Shown: piece after piece, positions 16,968-30,684 of the stretch | Numbering within the stretch: position 1 is the stretch's first letter | Layout of the letters: each line of letters opens with the position of its first letter | NCBI RefSeq assembly: GCF_004342725.1 | Contig: NZ_SMCP01000002.1 | Location: forward strand, 301,026 to 365,025 | DNA from: Testudinibacter aquarius | GTDB lineage: Bacteria; Pseudomonadota; Gammaproteobacteria; Enterobacterales; Pasteurellaceae | Length of the DNA: 64,000 nucleotides | Direction of reading: 5' to 3' | The notes under the pieces: generated by a model | The model's input: the letters and a program-made list of their open reading frames with translations, nothing else | Database searches by the model: none | What the model was told of the DNA's origin: nothing | Translations under genes and position numbers: made by a program

Positions 16968-17942
16968 ATGCCTATGAAAACTCATTATCGTGGTCGTTTT
17001 TCGGTTGCACCGATGCTGGACTGGACCACGCGCCACTGCCGCTATTTTCACCGTCAGTTTAGCCGGCACGCCTTGCTTTACACCGAGATGATCACCACCG
17101 GTGCGATTATCCATGCCAAATATGATCACCTGCTGTACGATCCGGGCGAACAGCCTGTGGCGCTGCAACTGGGCGGCAGCGATCCGTCACAGTTGCGGCT
17201 GTGTGCGCAAAAAGCCGAACAATACGGCTATGACGAGATTAACTTGAATGTCGGCTGCCCGTCAGATCGGGTGCAAAACGGCTTTTTCGGTGCTTGTTTA
17301 ATGGCAAAAGCCGATTTGGTCGCAGAATGTGTCGCTAAAATGCAAAGTGCGGTTTCAATTCCGGTGACGGTGAAAACCCGAATCGGGATTGATGACTTTG
17401 ACAGTTATGAATTTCTGTATGATTTTGTGCAAACACTGGCTAATGCTGGCTGCCAAGAGTTTATCATTCATGCGCGCAAAGCCTGGCTGTCCGGCTTAAG
17501 CCCGAAGCAGAACCGTGAGATTCCGCCATTGGATTACCAACGGGTTTATCAATTAAAACGCGATTTTCCACAACTCTCTATCGTGATTAACGGTGGCATT
17601 AAAACCCTTGATGAAATGCAACAGCATTTGCAGTTTGTCGACGGGGTAATGGTCGGACGCGAAGCCTACCAAAACCCCAGCCTGCTTGGTTACGTTGACC
17701 AAGTGTTGTTTGATCCGCAAAGTGCGGTTGTCACGCCACGGCAAGCGGTGGAAAAAATGTTGCCTTATATCGAAAAAGAATTGCAGGCAGGCACCCATTT
17801 AAACCATATCAGTCGCCATATGGTGGGCGCATTTCAGGGCTGTAAAGGCGCAAAACAGTGGCGGCGTTATTTAAGCGAAAATGCACATAAACCAAATGCG
17901 GGGACAGAAGTGGTGCAAACCGCACTTTCATTTATCGATTGA
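16968..17942 (+). CDS. dusA: tRNA-dihydrouridine(20/20a) synthase DusA
   Basis: DusA reduces uridine 20/20a in the D-loop of tRNAs with FMN and NADPH. The 324-residue protein is nearly collinear with E. coli DusA. It has the FMN-binding [10 protein letters not shown] at 11-20, the signature [15 protein letters not shown] from 91 with catalytic Cys at about 110 (GACLM), [13 protein letters not shown] near 170, and a C-terminal helical domain ending [12 protein letters not shown]. Two starts are possible, ATG at 16968 or 16974; neither has a strong ribosome binding site and I keep the longer. Three uptake signals lie within the gene. Confidence 0.95.
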   Translation: MPMKTHYRGRFSVAPMLDWTTRHCRYFHRQFSRHALLYTEMITTGAIIHAKYDHLLYDPGEQPVALQLGGSDPSQLRLCAQKAEQYGYDEINLNVGCPSDRVQNGFFGACLMAKADLVAECVAKMQSAVSIPVTVKTRIGIDDFDSYEFLYDFVQTLANAGCQEFIIHARKAWLSGLSPKQNREIPPLDYQRVYQLKRDFPQLSIVINGGIKTLDEMQQHLQFVDGVMVGREAYQNPSLLGYVDQVLFDPQSAVVTPRQAVEKMLPYIEKELQAGTHLNHISRHMVGAFQGCKGAKQWRRYLSENAHKPNAGTEVVQTALSFID

Positions 17943-17963
17943 GCCTGACCTATGCCGAGTATT

Positions 17964-17979
17964 TGTGATTAAGATCACA
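17964..17979. promoter_or_regulatory. CRP-like site upstream of tktA
   Basis: TGTGATTAAGATCACA is an excellent match to the CRP consensus TGTGA-N6-TCACA, with perfect five-base arms. It lies 120 bases before the tktA start and 22 bases after the dusA stop, so tktA is the likely target. Confidence 0.75.
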
Positions 17980-18098
17980 AAAAAATTTTGAAAGTTAAAC
18001 GCTTGAGATGATCTCTCAGCATTTATTCTCGGATTGGTGTAAACTCATACCACTATTTTTTAGCAAATAATTATTTCTATTTTGAACAGGAGAATCAC

Positions 18099-20093
18099 AT
18101 GGCTTCACGCAAAGAATTGGCAAATGCGATCCGCTTTTTAAGTATGGATGCGGTACAAAAAGCAAAATCCGGACACCCCGGCGCCCCGATGGGCATGGCA
18201 GATATTGCCGAAGTGTTATGGCGCGATTTTTTAGTACATAACCCAACCAACCCGAGTTGGGCAAATCGCGATCGCTTCGTACTGTCTAACGGACACGGCT
18301 CGATGCTGATTTATAGCTTGCTGCATTTAAGCGGTTATGATCTGTCAATTGACGATTTAAAACAGTTCCGCCAACTGCATTCCAAAACCCCGGGGCACCC
18401 GGAATACGGCTATGCGCCGGGTGTGGAAACCACCACTGGCCCACTGGGACAAGGCATCACCAATGCCGTCGGGATGGCCATTGCGGAAAAAACCTTAGCC
18501 GGTCAATTTAACCGTGCAGGACATGAAATTGTTGATCACCATACCTACGTATTTTTAGGTGACGGCTGTTTGATGGAAGGAATTTCCCATGAAGCCTGCT
18601 CTTTAGCTGGAACTTTAGGCTTAGGCAAACTGATTGCGTTTTATGACGACAACAACATCTCCATTGATGGTCATGTTGACGGCTGGTTCACCGACGACAC
18701 CCAAAAACGCTTTGAAGCCTACGGCTGGCAAGTGATTCCGGCAATCGACGGACACGATGCGGCACAAGTTAAAAGTGCGGTTGAACAAGCCAAAGCAGAA
18801 AGCGGAAAACCGACATTGATTATTTGCAAAACCATTATCGGTTACGGCTCTCCGAACAAATCCAACTCCCACGACAGCCACGGCGCACCGCTGGGCGACG
18901 ACGAAATTGCGCTGACCCGTAAAGCATTAAACTGGGCGCACGCGGCATTCGAAATTCCGGCTGATATCTACGCCGAATGGGACGCAAAAGCCAAAGGTCA
19001 AGCAGCTGAAAAAGCCTGGGATGAAAAATTTGCCGCTTACCAAGCTGCTTATCCTGAATTAGCCGCTGAATTCAAGCGCCGTGTCAACGGTGACTTGCCG
19101 GCAAACTGGGCGGCACAATCACAAGCTTTTATCGAAAAATTACAAGCTAATCCGGCGGCAATTGCCAGCCGTAAAGCCTCACAAAACGCCATCGAAGCCT
19201 ATGCACCGTTACTGCCTGAATTTTTGGGCGGCTCTGCCGACTTGGCAAGTTCGAATTTAACCTTGTGGTCTGGTTCAAAACCAATCCGCGCCAATATCGT
19301 CGACGGCAACTATATCAACTACGGCGTGCGTGAGTTCGGTATGTCAGCGATCATGAACGGGATTGCCCTGCATGGCGGCTTTATTCCTTACGGTGCTACT
19401 TTCCTGATGTTTATGGAATATGCCCACAATGCTATCCGCATGGCAGCATTGATGAAACAGCGTGTGCTGTTTGTTTACACCCACGACTCCATCGGTTTAG
19501 GCGAAGACGGCCCGACCCACCAACCGGTTGAACAGACTGCTGCATTGCGTTTGATTCCGAACCTGCAAACTTGGCGTCCTTGTGACCAAGTGGAATCCGC
19601 CATTGCCTGGAAAGCAGCGGTTGAGCGCAAAGATGGTCCAAGCGCAATGATTTTCACCCGTCAAAATCTGACGCAAATGGATCGCAGTGCACAGCAATTG
19701 ACCAATGTTGCCCGTGGCGGCTATGTACTGAAAGATTGTAATGGTACGCCGGACTTAATTTTGATTGCTACCGGTTCAGAAGTTGAATTGGCAGTGAAAG
19801 CTGCTGAACAGTTGAATGCGGAAGGTAAAAAAGTACGCGTTGTCTCGATGCCGTCAACCAATGTATTTGACGCTCAAGATCAAGCTTACCGTGAATCCGT
19901 ATTACCAAGTGCGGTCAGCAAGCGTGTGGCAATCGAAGCCGGAATCAGCGATTTCTGGTACAAATACGTCGGCTTTAACGGTCGTGTTGTCGGCATGAAC
20001 AGCTTTGGCGAATCGGCCCCGGCAGATCAACTGTTCAAACTGTTCGGCTTTACCGTTGAAAATGTGGTAGCAAAAGCCAAAGAGATTTTGTAA
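18099..20093 (+). CDS. tktA: Transketolase
   Basis: Transketolase moves two-carbon units between sugar phosphates in the non-oxidative pentose phosphate pathway, using thiamine diphosphate and a divalent metal. The 664-residue length is standard. Visible motifs are the N-terminal [13 protein letters not shown], the ThDP/metal motif GDGCLMEG from 154, the activating Glu in REFGM near 410, and the sugar-phosphate binding [16 protein letters not shown] near 465. The start has a good AGGAG site. It is monocistronic, preceded by a CRP-like site and followed by a strong terminator. Confidence 0.97.
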   Translation: MASRKELANAIRFLSMDAVQKAKSGHPGAPMGMADIAEVLWRDFLVHNPTNPSWANRDRFVLSNGHGSMLIYSLLHLSGYDLSIDDLKQFRQLHSKTPGHPEYGYAPGVETTTGPLGQGITNAVGMAIAEKTLAGQFNRAGHEIVDHHTYVFLGDGCLMEGISHEACSLAGTLGLGKLIAFYDDNNISIDGHVDGWFTDDTQKRFEAYGWQVIPAIDGHDAAQVKSAVEQAKAESGKPTLIICKTIIGYGSPNKSNSHDSHGAPLGDDEIALTRKALNWAHAAFEIPADIYAEWDAKAKGQAAEKAWDEKFAAYQAAYPELAAEFKRRVNGDLPANWAAQSQAFIEKLQANPAAIASRKASQNAIEAYAPLLPEFLGGSADLASSNLTLWSGSKPIRANIVDGNYINYGVREFGMSAIMNGIALHGGFIPYGATFLMFMEYAHNAIRMAALMKQRVLFVYTHDSIGLGEDGPTHQPVEQTAALRLIPNLQTWRPCDQVESAIAWKAAVERKDGPSAMIFTRQNLTQMDRSAQQLTNVARGGYVLKDCNGTPDLILIATGSEVELAVKAAEQLNAEGKKVRVVSMPSTNVFDAQDQAYRESVLPSAVSKRVAIEAGISDFWYKYVGFNGRVVGMNSFGESAPADQLFKLFGFTVENVVAKAKEIL

Positions 20094-20120
20094 CAGTAAA
20101 ATTTGTCTCACAGTAAAATG

Positions 20121-20156
20121 ATCCCTTTGTTTTAGTCTTAAACAAAGGGATTTTTC
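20121..20156 (+). terminator. Rho-independent terminator after tktA
   Basis: The stem ATCCCTTTGTTT pairs perfectly with AAACAAAGGGAT across a 7-base loop and is followed by TTTT. Confidence 0.9.
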
Positions 20157-20249
20157 TATTTTGTGAACTCGATCACTTAAGCTAACTGCAATTTTGCTTT
20201 ATTGTGTCACTATCCGTTGATTTTCTGAACGGTATTGCTGTTAATAATA

Positions 20250-20530
20250 GGGTCTGTTGATCTTTGTTTATATTTTGAGTTGTCGTTTAAAATGAGCACA
20301 ATCTAGGCGTAAGCCGAAATCAATAGTGGGACTATTGATGAGGGTTACAACGACGAGTATGCTCATTTTAAATACAATCCGTAGGACTATGACTATTTTT
20401 CGCCATTACTTTTCGCTACAACAGCAGCGTTAAAAGCCGTTCGTTTAGAATGACTAAACTTCACAACTTTTGCCTTGTATTGACGAAAAATAGTCTATAG
20501 CTCAAATTATAAACAAAGATCAACAGACCC
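20250..20530. mobile_element. MITE-like inverted-repeat element, copy 2 (281 bp)
   Basis: This is the same element as at 15649-15944, in the same orientation. It has the same GGGTCTGTTGAT terminal repeats, the same internal repeats and TA on both sides (20248-20249 and 20531-20532). It differs from copy 1 by scattered substitutions and a deletion of about 15 bases in the right half. The right-hand TA is the start of the sequence TAAGGAG, the sodC ribosome binding site, so the element sits directly on the sodC leader. No transposase is encoded. Confidence 0.85.
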
Positions 20531-20542
20531 TAAGGAGAAGTT

Positions 20543-21103
20543 ATGAAGAAAACGTTATTGGTTACCGCACTTTCAATCTGCACGCTCGCTCTAAGTTCTA
20601 CGGTGTTGGCGCAAAACCACGCTCACCAACATGACGACAATTTGGTAATTAAGGTGCAATTGCTTGACCCGACCAACGGCAATCAGGATATCGGCGAAGT
20701 GGTCGTTACCGAATCAAACTATGGTCTGGTGTTCACACCGGCACTCAATGGTTTAACCCCGGGTTTACATGGTTTCCATATTCATCAAAACCCAAGCTGC
20801 GAACCACAAGAAAAAGACGGTAAAATAGTTGCCGGATTAGCCGCCGGTGGCCACTGGGATCCAAAAGAGACCAAGCAACACGGTTTCCCGTGGCAAGATG
20901 ATGCCCATTTAGGCGATTTACCGGCTTTAACGGTCAATGCCGACGGCACTGCAACCAATCCGGTGTTAGCACCACGTTTGAAATCACTTGATGAAATTCA
21001 AAACCGTGCAATCATGATCCATGCCGGTGGTGATAACCATTCCGATCACCCGGCGCCACTGGGTGGTGGTGGTGCCAGAATGGCGTGCGGTGTCATAAAA
21101 TAA
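20543..21103 (+). CDS. sodC: Periplasmic Cu/Zn superoxide dismutase
   Basis: SodC dismutates superoxide in the periplasm and protects against host oxidative burst. The 186-residue precursor has a signal peptide cleaved after VLA (residue 23). The mature N-terminus is histidine-rich (NHAHQH), a metal-chelating extension seen in Pasteurellaceae SodC. Copper ligands are His79, His81, His104 and His160; zinc ligands include His104, His113, His122 and Asp125; Cys86 and Cys182 form the expected disulfide. The ribosome binding site AAGGAG is strong, but the sequence just upstream is a MITE (20250-20530), so the promoter must lie in or beyond it. msrPQ follow 200 bases downstream. Confidence 0.96.
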   Translation: MKKTLLVTALSICTLALSSTVLAQNHAHQHDDNLVIKVQLLDPTNGNQDIGEVVVTESNYGLVFTPALNGLTPGLHGFHIHQNPSCEPQEKDGKIVAGLAAGGHWDPKETKQHGFPWQDDAHLGDLPALTVNADGTATNPVLAPRLKSLDEIQNRAIMIHAGGDNHSDHPAPLGGGGARMACGVIK

Positions 21104-21132
21104 TCGGACACCACACTTTTTAATTTAATAAC

Positions 21133-21171
21133 AACATGTTATCAGGGCGGGGAAGACCGTCCTGATATGTT
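21133..21171 (+). repeat. Hairpin downstream of sodC
   Basis: AACATGTTATCAGG can pair imperfectly with CCTGATATGTT around a GC-rich loop that itself pairs (GCGG with CCGT). No T-run follows, so it may protect the transcript end or be a weak terminator between sodC and msrP. Confidence 0.5.
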
Positions 21172-21303
21172 ATCCATTTTCTATTTTCCTCCTAGATTGT
21201 GGTATTGATGCGACTATAAACCGCTTCTTTTATACTAAGCCACCTATCAATTCAGCGAACTTTTATTGACTATTTCTATCTAAGTATCAAACATGGGGGA
21301 AGT

Positions 21304-22230
21304 ATGAAAAAATTACTGGAAAATGATGTTACCGACGAACGGGTTTTTCACCAACGACGTAAAATCCTGACCGCACTTGGCATAAGCGGAAGCAGTTTAT
21401 TGCTGCCTAATGTTGTCTATGCGGACAATAGCGGCACTCAAGCAACTTTATTAAAGCCAACCCCGGAAGAAAATATTATCGGTTATAATAATTTCTATGA
21501 ATTCGGCGTTAGCAAACAAGATCCACAACATTATGCCAAGTCATTCAAAACCAACCCGTGGAAGCTAACGGTAGATGGCGCAGTCAACAATCCGCTTACC
21601 TTAGATTGGGATGACCTGCACCAACGTTTTACTACAGAAGAACGAATCTATCGTTTTCGCTGCGTCGAAGCCTGGTCAATGGTGGTACCATGGCTGGGAT
21701 TTGAATTGAATCAATTACTCAAATTAGCCGATCCGACCGCTAATGCCAAATATGTGCGCTTTGAAACCCTGTATGATCCACAACAAATGCCGGGACAACG
21801 TGATCGCTATACTGGCGGCGGTATTGATTATCCCTATGTTGAAGGTTTGACGATACAAGAAGCCATGCACCCGCTGACCTTAATGGCGACCGGTTTGTAC
21901 GGCAAAGATTTGCTGCCACAAAACGGCGCACCGATACGTCTGGTTGTACCTTGGAAATACGGCTTCAAAAGTATTAAATCAATTGTCAAAATCACCCTGA
22001 CCGAACAGCAACCGCTGAATACCTGGCAGCGCCTCGCCCCGAACGAATACGGCTTTTATGCCAACGTTAATCCCGAAGTCGATCACCCGCGCTGGTCACA
22101 AGCCAGCGAACGGATTATCGGCAGTGGCGGGCTGTTTTCCAGCAAACGCCAAGCCACATTACCATTTAACGGTTATGCCGATGAAGTCGCTTGGCTTTAT
22201 CAAGGTTTGGATTTAAAGGCTAATTTTTAA
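21304..22230 (+). CDS. msrP: Protein-methionine-sulfoxide reductase catalytic subunit MsrP
   Basis: MsrP is a periplasmic molybdopterin enzyme that repairs methionine sulfoxide in envelope proteins. The 308-residue precursor carries a twin-arginine signal ([10 protein letters not shown], about 17-26) for folded export. The molybdenum-ligating Cys is Cys120 in the context FRCVEAWSM. Further family stretches are [10 protein letters not shown] and [28 protein letters not shown] ribosome binding site precedes the ATG. The stop overlaps the msrQ start by one base (TAATG), so the two are coupled. Confidence 0.95.
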   Translation: MKKLLENDVTDERVFHQRRKILTALGISGSSLLLPNVVYADNSGTQATLLKPTPEENIIGYNNFYEFGVSKQDPQHYAKSFKTNPWKLTVDGAVNNPLTLDWDDLHQRFTTEERIYRFRCVEAWSMVVPWLGFELNQLLKLADPTANAKYVRFETLYDPQQMPGQRDRYTGGGIDYPYVEGLTIQEAMHPLTLMATGLYGKDLLPQNGAPIRLVVPWKYGFKSIKSIVKITLTEQQPLNTWQRLAPNEYGFYANVNPEVDHPRWSQASERIIGSGGLFSSKRQATLPFNGYADEVAWLYQGLDLKANF

Positions 22231-22841
22231 TGTTTAATGTTTTACGCCTTACCATCCACTGTGCCGGTTTGTTGCCGTTATTATGGCTGGGTTATATCCT
22301 GAATTATGGCGATATAAGCCTGATATTCGGCGCAGATCCAATTAAAGAATTAATCCATTTTTTCGGTTTGACCGCACTTTATCTTTTTACCGCGCTGTTT
22401 AGCTTGCGGATTATTAACCGTTTATACGGCAACGGGCGTTTATTGACACTACACAAACCGCTAGGTTTATGGGGATTGTTTTGGTTAACATTGCATATAT
22501 TGAGTTATTTAGCATTAGAGCTGGCGTTTGATTACCGCCTGTTTTTGAATGAAATTATAAAGCGTCCTTATCTGATTGTCGGCGTACTGGCGTTTGTCTT
22601 TTTTCTGCTGCCTGCCACCAGTTCAATCCCGATGCTACGTCGCAAACTGGCAAAAAACTGGTTTATCCTGCACCAACTCAGTAATCCAGCTATTGTGTTA
22701 GCGATTATTCACTACTATTGGTCAACCAAAGGTATTGCCTTACAGCCGCTGATTTTTCTGGTTTTTGCAATTATGGTTTTAGCTTGGAAATTTTTCAGCA
22801 ATCAGATAATTGCCTACAAAAATAAAACCCGCCGATTTTAA
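22230..22841 (+). CDS. msrQ: Protein-methionine-sulfoxide reductase heme-binding subunit MsrQ
   Basis: MsrQ is a heme b membrane protein that passes electrons from the quinone pool (or flavin reductase) to periplasmic MsrP. The 203-residue protein has about six transmembrane segments. Conserved heme-ligand histidines are visible in TLHKPLGLWGLFWLTLHI and in WFILHQLSNPAIVLAIIHYYW. Its start overlaps the msrP stop. The family assignment is firm. Confidence 0.94.
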   Translation: MFNVLRLTIHCAGLLPLLWLGYILNYGDISLIFGADPIKELIHFFGLTALYLFTALFSLRIINRLYGNGRLLTLHKPLGLWGLFWLTLHILSYLALELAFDYRLFLNEIIKRPYLIVGVLAFVFFLLPATSSIPMLRRKLAKNWFILHQLSNPAIVLAIIHYYWSTKGIALQPLIFLVFAIMVLAWKFFSNQIIAYKNKTRRF

Positions 22842-22871
22842 AAATGACGGGTTTTGCAATCGACTAAAAAA

Positions 22872-23300
22872 TTAACGTTTAGCTTTAGTTAATTTTTCGG
22901 TTAATTCATAGGCTTGTAATTTCGCCAATTCACGCGATAATTTCGATGATAACAAAGAATAATCCACGTCGCCGTGTTTCGCATGCGTATTTTCCTCAGC
23001 ACGACGTTTGGCAGCCAGAATCCGGTCTTTATCCAGTTCATCACCACGAATCGCGGTATCGGCTAGCACTGTCACTACATGTGGCTGCACTTCAAGAAAA
23101 CCACCAGATACATAGATCACTTCTAGTCCGCTTTCCTGCTTAATTTGCAGCACGCCGGGTTTGATTTCGGTCAACAACGGAGTATGCCCCGGTAAAATAC
23201 CCAGATCCCCTTCAATACCGGAAACCTGAATACTGTTGACCTCACCATGGAAAATCTGTTTCTCCGCACTAACCACAGTCAGTTCAAATGAAGATGCCAT
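22872..23300 (-). CDS. atpC: ATP synthase F1 epsilon subunit
   Basis: Epsilon links the gamma stalk to the c-ring and can inhibit ATP hydrolysis through its C-terminal helices. The 142-residue protein starts [16 protein letters not shown] and has the beta-sandwich motif [19 protein letters not shown] near 31-49, followed by the two-helix C-terminal domain. It is the last gene of the atp operon, 47 bases after atpD, with an AGGAG ribosome binding site. Confidence 0.97.
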   Translation of the reverse strand: MASSFELTVVSAEKQIFHGEVNSIQVSGIEGDLGILPGHTPLLTEIKPGVLQIKQESGLEVIYVSGGFLEVQPHVVTVLADTAIRGDELDKDRILAAKRRAEENTHAKHGDVDYSLLSSKLSRELAKLQAYELTEKLTKAKR

Positions 23301-23347
23301 GTTATTCTCCTTCAGTTCTGTTATTACTCACATACCCGAGGGAGTGA

Positions 23348-24742
<1,395 letters not shown>

Positions 24743-25609
24743 TTAAATTGCCGCCGCACCGGCAACAATTTCGTTTAATTCATTTGTAATACTGGCTTGA
24801 CGAGCTTTGTTGTAAACCAACTGCAAGTCGTTAATCAAGTTACCGGCATTATCCGTTGCCGACTTCATCGCCACCATCCGTGCCGCCTGTTCTGACGCCA
24901 AATTTTCGACCACTGCTTGATAAACCTGCGCTTCCAAATAACGGGTCAGCAGTTTATCCAACAGATATTTGGAGTTTGGTTCATACAGGTAGTCCCAGCT
25001 GTTTTCAGTTGTAAGTTCGTCTTCTTCCAGCTCCGGTAATGGAATCAACTGCTGCACCACCGGTTTCTGTGCCATCGTATTGATAAATTTGTTATAGACA
25101 ATATAAATGGCGTCATATTCACCGCTGCTATAACTATCAAACATCGTGTTGGCAATGCCGACAATTTGTTCTACCGACGGGGTATCTCCCATGCCGGAGG
25201 TTTGACCACGAATTGTCAATCCTAAGGAGTGGAAAAAGCCGATAGCTTTCGACCCTAACAGCGCAATTTCTACATTGACTTGTTTGTCTTTCCACTGTTT
25301 AAACTCACTAAGTGCGGTTTTAAACAAATTAACATTTAAACCACCGCACAAACCACGGTCTGTCGAGATAACCAAAAAACCCACTTTTTTGATTTCACGT
25401 TCCACCAAAAAAGGGTGACGATACTCAATATTACCTTTGGAAACATGGCTAATTACGTTGCGTATTGCTGTAGAATACGGACGTGAAGAAGACATGCGTT
25501 CCTGCGTTTTGCGCATTTTTGAGGCTGCAACCATTTCCATTGCCTTGGTGATTTTTTGCGTGCTTTTCACACTGGCAATTTTGGTTCTGATCTCTTTCGC
25601 ACCTGCCAT
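24743..25609 (-). CDS. atpG: ATP synthase F1 gamma subunit
   Basis: Gamma is the rotating central stalk. The 288-residue protein starts [31 protein letters not shown] and ends with the matching C-terminal helix ([31 protein letters not shown]); the two form the coiled coil inside the alpha3beta3 ring. It lies 21 bases from atpD. Confidence 0.97.
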   Translation of the reverse strand: MAGAKEIRTKIASVKSTQKITKAMEMVAASKMRKTQERMSSSRPYSTAIRNVISHVSKGNIEYRHPFLVEREIKKVGFLVISTDRGLCGGLNVNLFKTALSEFKQWKDKQVNVEIALLGSKAIGFFHSLGLTIRGQTSGMGDTPSVEQIVGIANTMFDSYSSGEYDAIYIVYNKFINTMAQKPVVQQLIPLPELEEDELTTENSWDYLYEPNSKYLLDKLLTRYLEAQVYQAVVENLASEQAARMVAMKSATDNAGNLINDLQLVYNKARQASITNELNEIVAGAAAI

Positions 25610-25634
25610 TTCATCTCTCCGTTAGCGTTGGCTA

Positions 25635-27176
25635 TTACCATGCACCTTTGGCTTTGAAATTATCTAAGATAGATTTTAATTTATCTTTGATAGTATCGTT
25701 ATAGTCGCCGGTTGCAGAAAGCTGTTTTAAGAATTCCGCTTCGTTATTGTTGGCAAAATCGAATAAACTGCTTTCAAAAGAGGCTATACGATCCAACTCC
25801 ACATCATCCAGATAACCAAATTCAACTGCAAACAACACCAAGGCTTGTTGACCGACGCTTAACGGTGAATATTGCGTTTGTTTCAATAACTCAGTCACTT
25901 TTTGACCATGCGACAACTGTTTACGGGTCGCTTCATCCAAGTCGGAAGCAAACTGAGCAAACGCCGCTAATTCACGGTATTGAGCAAGTGCGGTACGAAT
26001 TCCGCCAGCCAATTTTTTCACCACTTTAGTTTGTGCCGCACCACCAACGCGTGAAACCGAAATCCCCGGGTTAACCGCCGGACGGATCCCTGAGTTAAAC
26101 AAATCAGACTCCAAGAAAATCTGACCATCGGTAATCGAGATTACATTGGTCGGAACAAACGCTGATACGTCACCAGCCTGAGTTTCAATGATCGGAAGTG
26201 CAGTCAAAGAACCGGTTTTGCCTTTCACACGCCCGTTGGTAAATTTCTCCACATACTCCGCACTAACGCGAGCCGCCCGTTCCAATAAGCGGGAGTGCAG
26301 ATAAAATACATCGCCCGGGAACGCTTCACGACCCGGTGGACGACGCAATAACAATGAGATTTGACGGTAAGCAACCGCTTGCTTAGATAAATCATCGTAC
26401 ACGATTAACGCATCTTCACCGTTGTCACGGAAAAATTCGCCCATTGCACACCCGGAGTAAGGCGCTAAATATTGCAATGCCGCCGATTCAGCCGCTGAGG
26501 CAACCACGACGATAGTATTTTCCAGTGCACCATGTTCTTCCAATTTACGCACCACATTAGCGATGGTCGAGGCTTTCTGTCCCACTGCCACATAAATACA
26601 TTTAATATCGGAATCACGTTGGTTGATGATTGCATCGATTGCCAATGCGGTTTTGCCGGTTTGGCGGTCACCGATAATCAATTCGCGTTGACCACGTCCA
26701 ATCGGCACCATGGAGTCAACCGCTTTATATCCGGTTTGTACCGGCTGATCGACCGATTTGCGATCGATAACGCCCGGTGCAATCACCTCAATCGGCGAAT
26801 AGGCATCAGCAACAATTTCACCTTTGCCGTCAATCGGTTGCCCTAAGGTATTCACGACACGACCCAATAAGTTACGTCCTACCGGCACTTCCAAAATACG
26901 ACCGGTACATTGTACTTCCATACCCTCGGCTAAATCGGAATAAGGCCCCATCACCACCGCACCGACAGAATCTCTTTCCAAGTTCAACGCAATAGCAAAG
27001 CGGTTGCCCGGCAATGCAATCATTTCCCCTTGCATTGCATCGCTCAAGCCGTGGATACGGATAATCCCATCACTTACTGAAACGATGGTACCGGTGTTGC
27101 GAGCTTCGCTCGTTACATTAAAATCGGCAATCCGTTTTTTAATCAGTTCACTAATTTCTGTAGAATTCAGTTGCAT
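25635..27176 (-). CDS. atpA: ATP synthase F1 alpha subunit
   Basis: Alpha is the regulatory nucleotide-binding subunit, 513 residues, the same length as in E. coli. Walker A GDRQTGKT lies at 169-176, the VYDDLSKQA segment is near 267, and the arginine finger region is [14 protein letters not shown] near 362-375. Confidence 0.98.
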   Translation of the reverse strand: MQLNSTEISELIKKRIADFNVTSEARNTGTIVSVSDGIIRIHGLSDAMQGEMIALPGNRFAIALNLERDSVGAVVMGPYSDLAEGMEVQCTGRILEVPVGRNLLGRVVNTLGQPIDGKGEIVADAYSPIEVIAPGVIDRKSVDQPVQTGYKAVDSMVPIGRGQRELIIGDRQTGKTALAIDAIINQRDSDIKCIYVAVGQKASTIANVVRKLEEHGALENTIVVVASAAESAALQYLAPYSGCAMGEFFRDNGEDALIVYDDLSKQAVAYRQISLLLRRPPGREAFPGDVFYLHSRLLERAARVSAEYVEKFTNGRVKGKTGSLTALPIIETQAGDVSAFVPTNVISITDGQIFLESDLFNSGIRPAVNPGISVSRVGGAAQTKVVKKLAGGIRTALAQYRELAAFAQFASDLDEATRKQLSHGQKVTELLKQTQYSPLSVGQQALVLFAVEFGYLDDVELDRIASFESSLFDFANNNEAEFLKQLSATGDYNDTIKDKLKSILDNFKAKGAW

Positions 27177-27188
27177 TTTCTATTCCTC

Positions 27189-27722
27189 TTACAATTGCAA
27201 CTCATTGGCCAAACGATTTAATTGACCACGGCTGCTGCCGTCGATAACCAAATCATCGGTACGGATAATCGCGCCGCCAATCAGATTTTTATCAATGCTG
27301 CAATTTAATTTCACTTTGCGGGCAAGTCTTTTTTCCATTGCCTGGAGAATATTTTGTTGTTGTTTCTGCGTTAATGGTTCGGCGGAAATCACTTCAACAT
27401 TAGCCAGCGATTTATATTGATCGACAAGCTCCTGAAACAGTTTAAATACCTCAGGAAGTGCCATTACGCGCTTATTTTCTGCCATTAGACGGATAAAATT
27501 CTGCCCATATTGATCCAGCTGATCGCCACATATATCAATGAAAGTCTTGGCGACTTTCTGCGGTGAAAAAGACTCTTTTAAAAAATGTTTAATATCGTCA
27601 TTTTCTGCCACTTCGGCAACAAAACCCAACATGGCTTGCCATGCATCAACTCTGTTTTGTTCAACCGCAAAGTCAAATGCAGCTTTAGCATAGGGGCGTG
27701 CGACTGTGATATATTCTGACAT
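27189..27722 (-). CDS. atpH: ATP synthase F1 delta subunit
   Basis: Delta ties the F1 head to the peripheral stalk. I use the ATG at 27722 (177 residues, [19 protein letters not shown]), which matches the family N-terminus and has the strong AAGGTGGGG ribosome binding site. A longer in-frame extension to 27749 would overlap atpF and is unlikely. The C-terminus [20 protein letters not shown] is diagnostic. Confidence 0.96.
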   Translation of the reverse strand: MSEYITVARPYAKAAFDFAVEQNRVDAWQAMLGFVAEVAENDDIKHFLKESFSPQKVAKTFIDICGDQLDQYGQNFIRLMAENKRVMALPEVFKLFQELVDQYKSLANVEVISAEPLTQKQQQNILQAMEKRLARKVKLNCSIDKNLIGGAIIRTDDLVIDGSSRGQLNRLANELQL

Positions 27723-27735
27723 TAGCCCCACCTTC

Positions 27736-28206
27736 CTATAGTTCTGCAACTAATTTATCAATAATGTCGCTGTTAGCCGCTTCATCAATCGAACGACCGA
27801 CAATCTTCTCTGCTCCAGCCACTGCCAAGGAAGCGACTTTAACGCGCAACTCTTCCTGTGCACGTTTACGTTCTGCTTCAATTTCACTATAGCCCTGCTC
27901 GATAATTTTAGCTTTCAACGATTCTGCTTCAGACCGCACTTCGTCCAAAATTTCATTGCGACGTTTGTTGGCTAAATCGACAATCTCTTGCGCTTGTTTT
28001 TTGGCACTATTCAGCTCTTGTTCAACCAAAACTTTGGTGTCAGATTGCTCTTTTTTAGCTGCTTCGGCTGCTGCCAAAGCATTGGCAATACCGGATTGGC
28101 GCTCTTCGATCGCTTTAATAACCGGTGGCCAGACAAATTTCATGCAGAACAAGACAAAAATCAAGAATGCAATCGATTGTCCAATCAGTGTTGCGTTAAT
28201 ATTCAC
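27736..28206 (-). CDS. atpF: ATP synthase F0 subunit b
   Basis: Subunit b forms the dimeric peripheral stalk. The 156-residue protein has a single N-terminal membrane helix (about 6-26, ending [15 protein letters not shown]) and then a long charged helix rich in Ala, Glu and Lys, as expected. It lies 13 bases from atpH. Confidence 0.97.
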   Translation of the reverse strand: MNINATLIGQSIAFLIFVLFCMKFVWPPVIKAIEERQSGIANALAAAEAAKKEQSDTKVLVEQELNSAKKQAQEIVDLANKRRNEILDEVRSEAESLKAKIIEQGYSEIEAERKRAQEELRVKVASLAVAGAEKIVGRSIDEAANSDIIDKLVAEL

Positions 28207-28263
28207 AACGTCCTCCTCAATAATGCTTATCGGTTACGCCAACAAAATGGCGTAAGGCAAAAA

Positions 28264-28581
<318 letters not shown>

Positions 28582-28588
28582 TTAAAAA

Positions 28589-29805
<1,217 letters not shown>

Positions 29806-30051
29806 CTGATTTCCTATTCACCAAAATCATCTTTTTATTATTCAGGTGAAGTTATGCCTAGTGTTAAAAACTACCTAAAACGGGGTAATCTCCGCGCTAA
29901 CAAAACAGGTTAAATTATACGGTCAGATTTAATTATTGCAACGATTAAAGCCGTTAAAAATGTTATTCAGTTAACATTTATTAAATTTTTTTTACTTTTT
30001 TATCACAATAAAATACGGATTGCTATTTTTCACTCAATACTGAAACCTAAT

Positions 30052-30684
30052 TTATTGTTTATCCGTCTTGGATAAAATCACTAAATGCCTTTCGCCGACC
30101 AGTTCCGGCACCATCAATTTTATCTTTTGCTGTAACTGAAATTGCAGATCCAACTGCTGTAATTCGTCCGAATGATAAATTCCTTTCAAAGCATAAAAAT
30201 GCCCAGATTGATCAAGCAAATGCTGACACCATTCAGTCATATCCTTTAACGAAGCAAATGCACGGCTGAGTACCCCGTCAAACCGCACTTCGGGTTGATA
30301 TTGCTCCACTCGGCTTTGAATTGGTGTTACGTTAGTCAACCCTAACTGACGAATCACCTGGCGTATAAAGATAATTCGCTTTCCTAAACTGTCTAACAAA
30401 AAATAGTGCTGATCGGGATTAATAATGGCCAACGGAATCCCTGGCAAACCAGGACCTGTGCCGACATCAATAAAACGTTTGCCTTGTAAATAAGGACTCA
30501 CCACCAGGCTATCCAGAATATGCTTAATCAACATCTCGTGTGGATCCCGCACTGAAGTCAGGTTATAAGCCTTATTCCATTTATCCAATAATTCGACAAA
30601 GGCCACCAGCTGCTGTTTTTGCTGATCGGTGAGCGAAAGTACGGTTTGCGCCAATAGTTGATCTAATCGGTTATACAATTTCAT
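30052..30684 (-). CDS. rsmG: 16S rRNA (guanine(527)-N7)-methyltransferase RsmG
   Basis: RsmG methylates G527 of 16S rRNA; its loss gives low-level streptomycin resistance. The 210-residue protein has [24 protein letters not shown] (35-58) and the SAM-binding [14 protein letters not shown] (about 73-86). Its start overlaps the mnmG stop by four bases, the classic gidA-gidB pairing. Confidence 0.96.
   Translation of the reverse strand: MKLYNRLDQLLAQTVLSLTDQQKQQLVAFVELLDKWNKAYNLTSVRDPHEMLIKHILDSLVVSPYLQGKRFIDVGTGPGLPGIPLAIINPDQHYFLLDSLGKRIIFIRQVIRQLGLTNVTPIQSRVEQYQPEVRFDGVLSRAFASLKDMTEWCQHLLDQSGHFYALKGIYHSDELQQLDLQFQLQQKIKLMVPELVGERHLVILSKTDKQ

Larger units (their letters stand above)
20094..20542. 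other. tktA/sodC intergenic region
   Basis: This 449-base gap holds the tktA terminator, about 90 bases of otherwise featureless AT-rich sequence, and the 281-base MITE copy 2, which ends immediately before the sodC ribosome binding site. I see no ORF. Confidence 0.7.

Noticed and set aside
29806..30051. Small gene between atpI and rsmG
   Set aside because: No ORF with a ribosome binding site is visible; the stretch is AT-rich and probably holds the atp promoter.
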